This document shows positions 21,856 through 22,893 of a DNA stretch of 22,893 nucleotides, one piece after another. The position numbers and the translations under genes are program-made. Position 1 is the stretch's first letter, and each line of letters opens with the position of its first letter. The stretch comes from an uncultured Lachnospiraceae bacterium (GTDB lineage Bacteria; Bacillota; Clostridia; Lachnospirales; Lachnospiraceae), in NCBI GenBank assembly GCA_937916415.1, contig CALGGH010000128.1, positions 1 to 22,893 on the forward strand. The letters are read 5' to 3'. The notes below the pieces were generated by a model. That model ran no database searches. It was not told where the DNA came from and was given only the letters and a program-made list of their open reading frames with translations.

Positions 21856-22512
21856 TCATCTGAAATAATCCAGCTTTTTCTCCATGTATCCAAACAAAAG
21901 GGACAGCAGTCCGCTGAATATCAGATAAAACGCTCCCGTATAAAAAAGCGGCCAGATGATCCCGCTGGACTTGATGAATGCCTGTCCGTTCCAGATGATC
22001 TCATAGACCGCGATTACCCTGGCCAGGGAAGTGTCCTTGACCAGGGTGATGATCTCGTTTGACATGGGCGGAACTATCCTCTTGATGACCTGCAGCAGGA
22101 CAACCTTGCGGAATATCTGGCCCTTGGTCATGCCAAGCACCTGACCCGCCTCATACTGGCCTGCCGGTATCGACTGTATGCCGCCCCTGTATATTTCAGA
22201 AAAATAACATGCATAGTTGATCACGAACGCCACGAGCGCGGCCGCAAACCTGCCGCCCGACGAACCGCCCCACAGGTTGTTCCCCAGGATGATGCCCGGC
22301 CCATAATAGATGACCAGCAGCTGCAGAAGCAGCGGCGTGCCTCGTATTACCCAGATCAGGAACCTGATGGGCAGGCGGAACACCTTCAGCTTGCTCATGG
22401 AGCCAAAGCTGATCACGAGTCCCAAAGGCAGCGCGAACAATAACGTCAGCGCGAATAATTTGATTGTGCCCAAAAATCCCTCAAGCAGGGAAAGCGTTAC
22501 GGTCCAAAACAT
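21856..22512 (-). CDS. Polar amino-acid ABC transporter permease
   Basis: The product has 218 residues with about five membrane helices. It belongs to the HisMQ/GlnP family. The conserved IRGTPLLLQLL segment and the EAA loop EAGQVLGMTKGQIFRKVVLLQ, followed by PPMSNEIITLVKDTSL, are clear. The EAA loop contacts the ATPase. A single permease gene suggests a homodimeric channel. It lies 41 nt after the binding-protein gene and has only a weak ribosome binding site (AAGAG far upstream). The substrate is likely a polar amino acid such as cystine, glutamine or arginine; the sequence does not settle which. Confidence 0.93.
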   Translation of the reverse strand: MFWTVTLSLLEGFLGTIKLFALTLLFALPLGLVISFGSMSKLKVFRLPIRFLIWVIRGTPLLLQLLVIYYGPGIILGNNLWGGSSGGRFAAALVAFVINYACYFSEIYRGGIQSIPAGQYEAGQVLGMTKGQIFRKVVLLQVIKRIVPPMSNEIITLVKDTSLARVIAVYEIIWNGQAFIKSSGIIWPLFYTGAFYLIFSGLLSLLFGYMEKKLDYFR

Positions 22513-22553
22513 GTCTGTGTCTTATACTCTTTTCTTCAATGACGCGCAATGGC

Positions 22554-22893
22554 TCATTGAGGCAGAACTGCATACTGCACGCCGTATTTTTCGGCCAGGG
22601 ACATCAGCGTGCCGTCATTGTAAAGCGACTTGAACTGGTCGTTGACATAGCCTGCCAGGTCAGATCCCTTGCGGCATCCCACGCCGTACTCCTCGCTGGT
22701 AAGCTCAACCGTGGTGCAGGCCAGGTTAGAATAGCTCGTGCCGTCGCCAACCATGGCTCCTGCCATCAGAGAGTCGATGATGCACGCGTCCGAAGTGCCT
22801 GCGGCTACTTCCATGACGGCATCGGCCTGTGAGGTAACGGCCGTGAAATCATAGTTGTAATCAGCTGCTGCGGCCTCTCCGGCGCTGCCTGCC
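22554..22893 (-). CDS. Amino-acid ABC transporter substrate-binding protein, C-terminal part
   Basis: The last 112 or so residues of a periplasmic-binding-protein family 3 (SBP_bac_3) protein are present; the frame is open through the right edge. The visible part has AVMEVAAGTSDACIIDSLMA, the family's 'value from a mutable slot' segment, then EEYGVGCRKGSDLAGYVNDQ and a C-terminal helix with DGTLMSLAEKYGV. The start, signal peptide and lipobox lie outside the window. In Gram-positive cells such proteins are lipid-anchored at the outer face of the membrane. It is first in the operon before permease and ATPase. Confidence 0.92.
   Translation of the reverse strand, partial: AGSAGEAAAADYNYDFTAVTSQADAVMEVAAGTSDACIIDSLMAGAMVGDGTSYSNLACTTVELTSEEYGVGCRKGSDLAGYVNDQFKSLYNDGTLMSLAEKYGVQYAVLPQ

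Overview
The window looks like chromosomal DNA of a Gram-positive anaerobe of the Clostridia, most likely Lachnospiraceae-like. The evidence is strong AGGAGG-type ribosome binding sites, near-perfect TTGACA-17-TATAAT promoters, a monoderm-type Tad pilus operon with no outer-membrane secretin, a rubrerythrin with its rubredoxin domain at the N-terminus, and an RluA-type synthase with an NRLD motif. The genus cannot be fixed from the sequence alone.

Layout. Positions 1-53 hold the 5' part of a tRNA-Ser(GCU) on the minus strand, preceded by a structured stretch and a consensus promoter. At 349-1766 (minus) lie a HIT-family hydrolase and a flavodoxin/SCP2 fusion. At 1959-11947 (minus) lies one tightly packed Tad (tight adherence) type IV pilus operon. 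In transcription order it encodes prepilin peptidase TadV, TadZ/CpaE-like protein, ATPase TadA, platform proteins TadB and TadC, an Flp1-like pilin, a TadG-like protein, a TadE-like pseudopilin with a duplicated Cys-rich tail, a second prepilin peptidase, a second TadE-like pseudopilin and an FHA-domain membrane protein. Most junctions are ATGA-type overlaps. A promoter at 12163-12191 and a structured leader of about 210 nt precede it.

At 12511-16306 (minus) lies a sulfur/Fe-S operon, cysK-iscR-iscS, followed by a D-Ala-D-Ala carboxypeptidase and then a tandem-repeat 3' region with a strong terminator. CysK makes cysteine, IscS takes sulfur from cysteine, and IscR is the likely Fe-S sensing regulator. 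At 16667-18510 (minus) is an OmpR-type two-component system. From 18681 the plus strand carries an RluA-family pseudouridine synthase, a PerR/Fur-type regulator with its own operator, and a rubrerythrin, the usual pair for peroxide defence. The right end (20930-22893, minus) is a polar amino-acid ABC transporter in the order binding protein (cut by the window edge), permease, ATPase.

Repeats. A foldback element of about 157 bp, with termini AGGAACTGTCA/TGACAGTTCCT, occurs twice (1780-1938 and 21697-21852). Both copies sit between same-strand neighbouring genes, and the second separates the permease from the ATPase. A decayed half copy lies at 18603-18654. Two short tandem arrays (12392-12510 and 19671-19749) lie next to dac and perR. 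The 12-bp palindrome TTTTTGCAAAAA lies just upstream of the -35 of both the tad promoter (one copy) and the cysK promoter (two copies), which suggests a shared regulator or shared A-tract promoter architecture. All functions are assigned from sequence motifs; no search was run.
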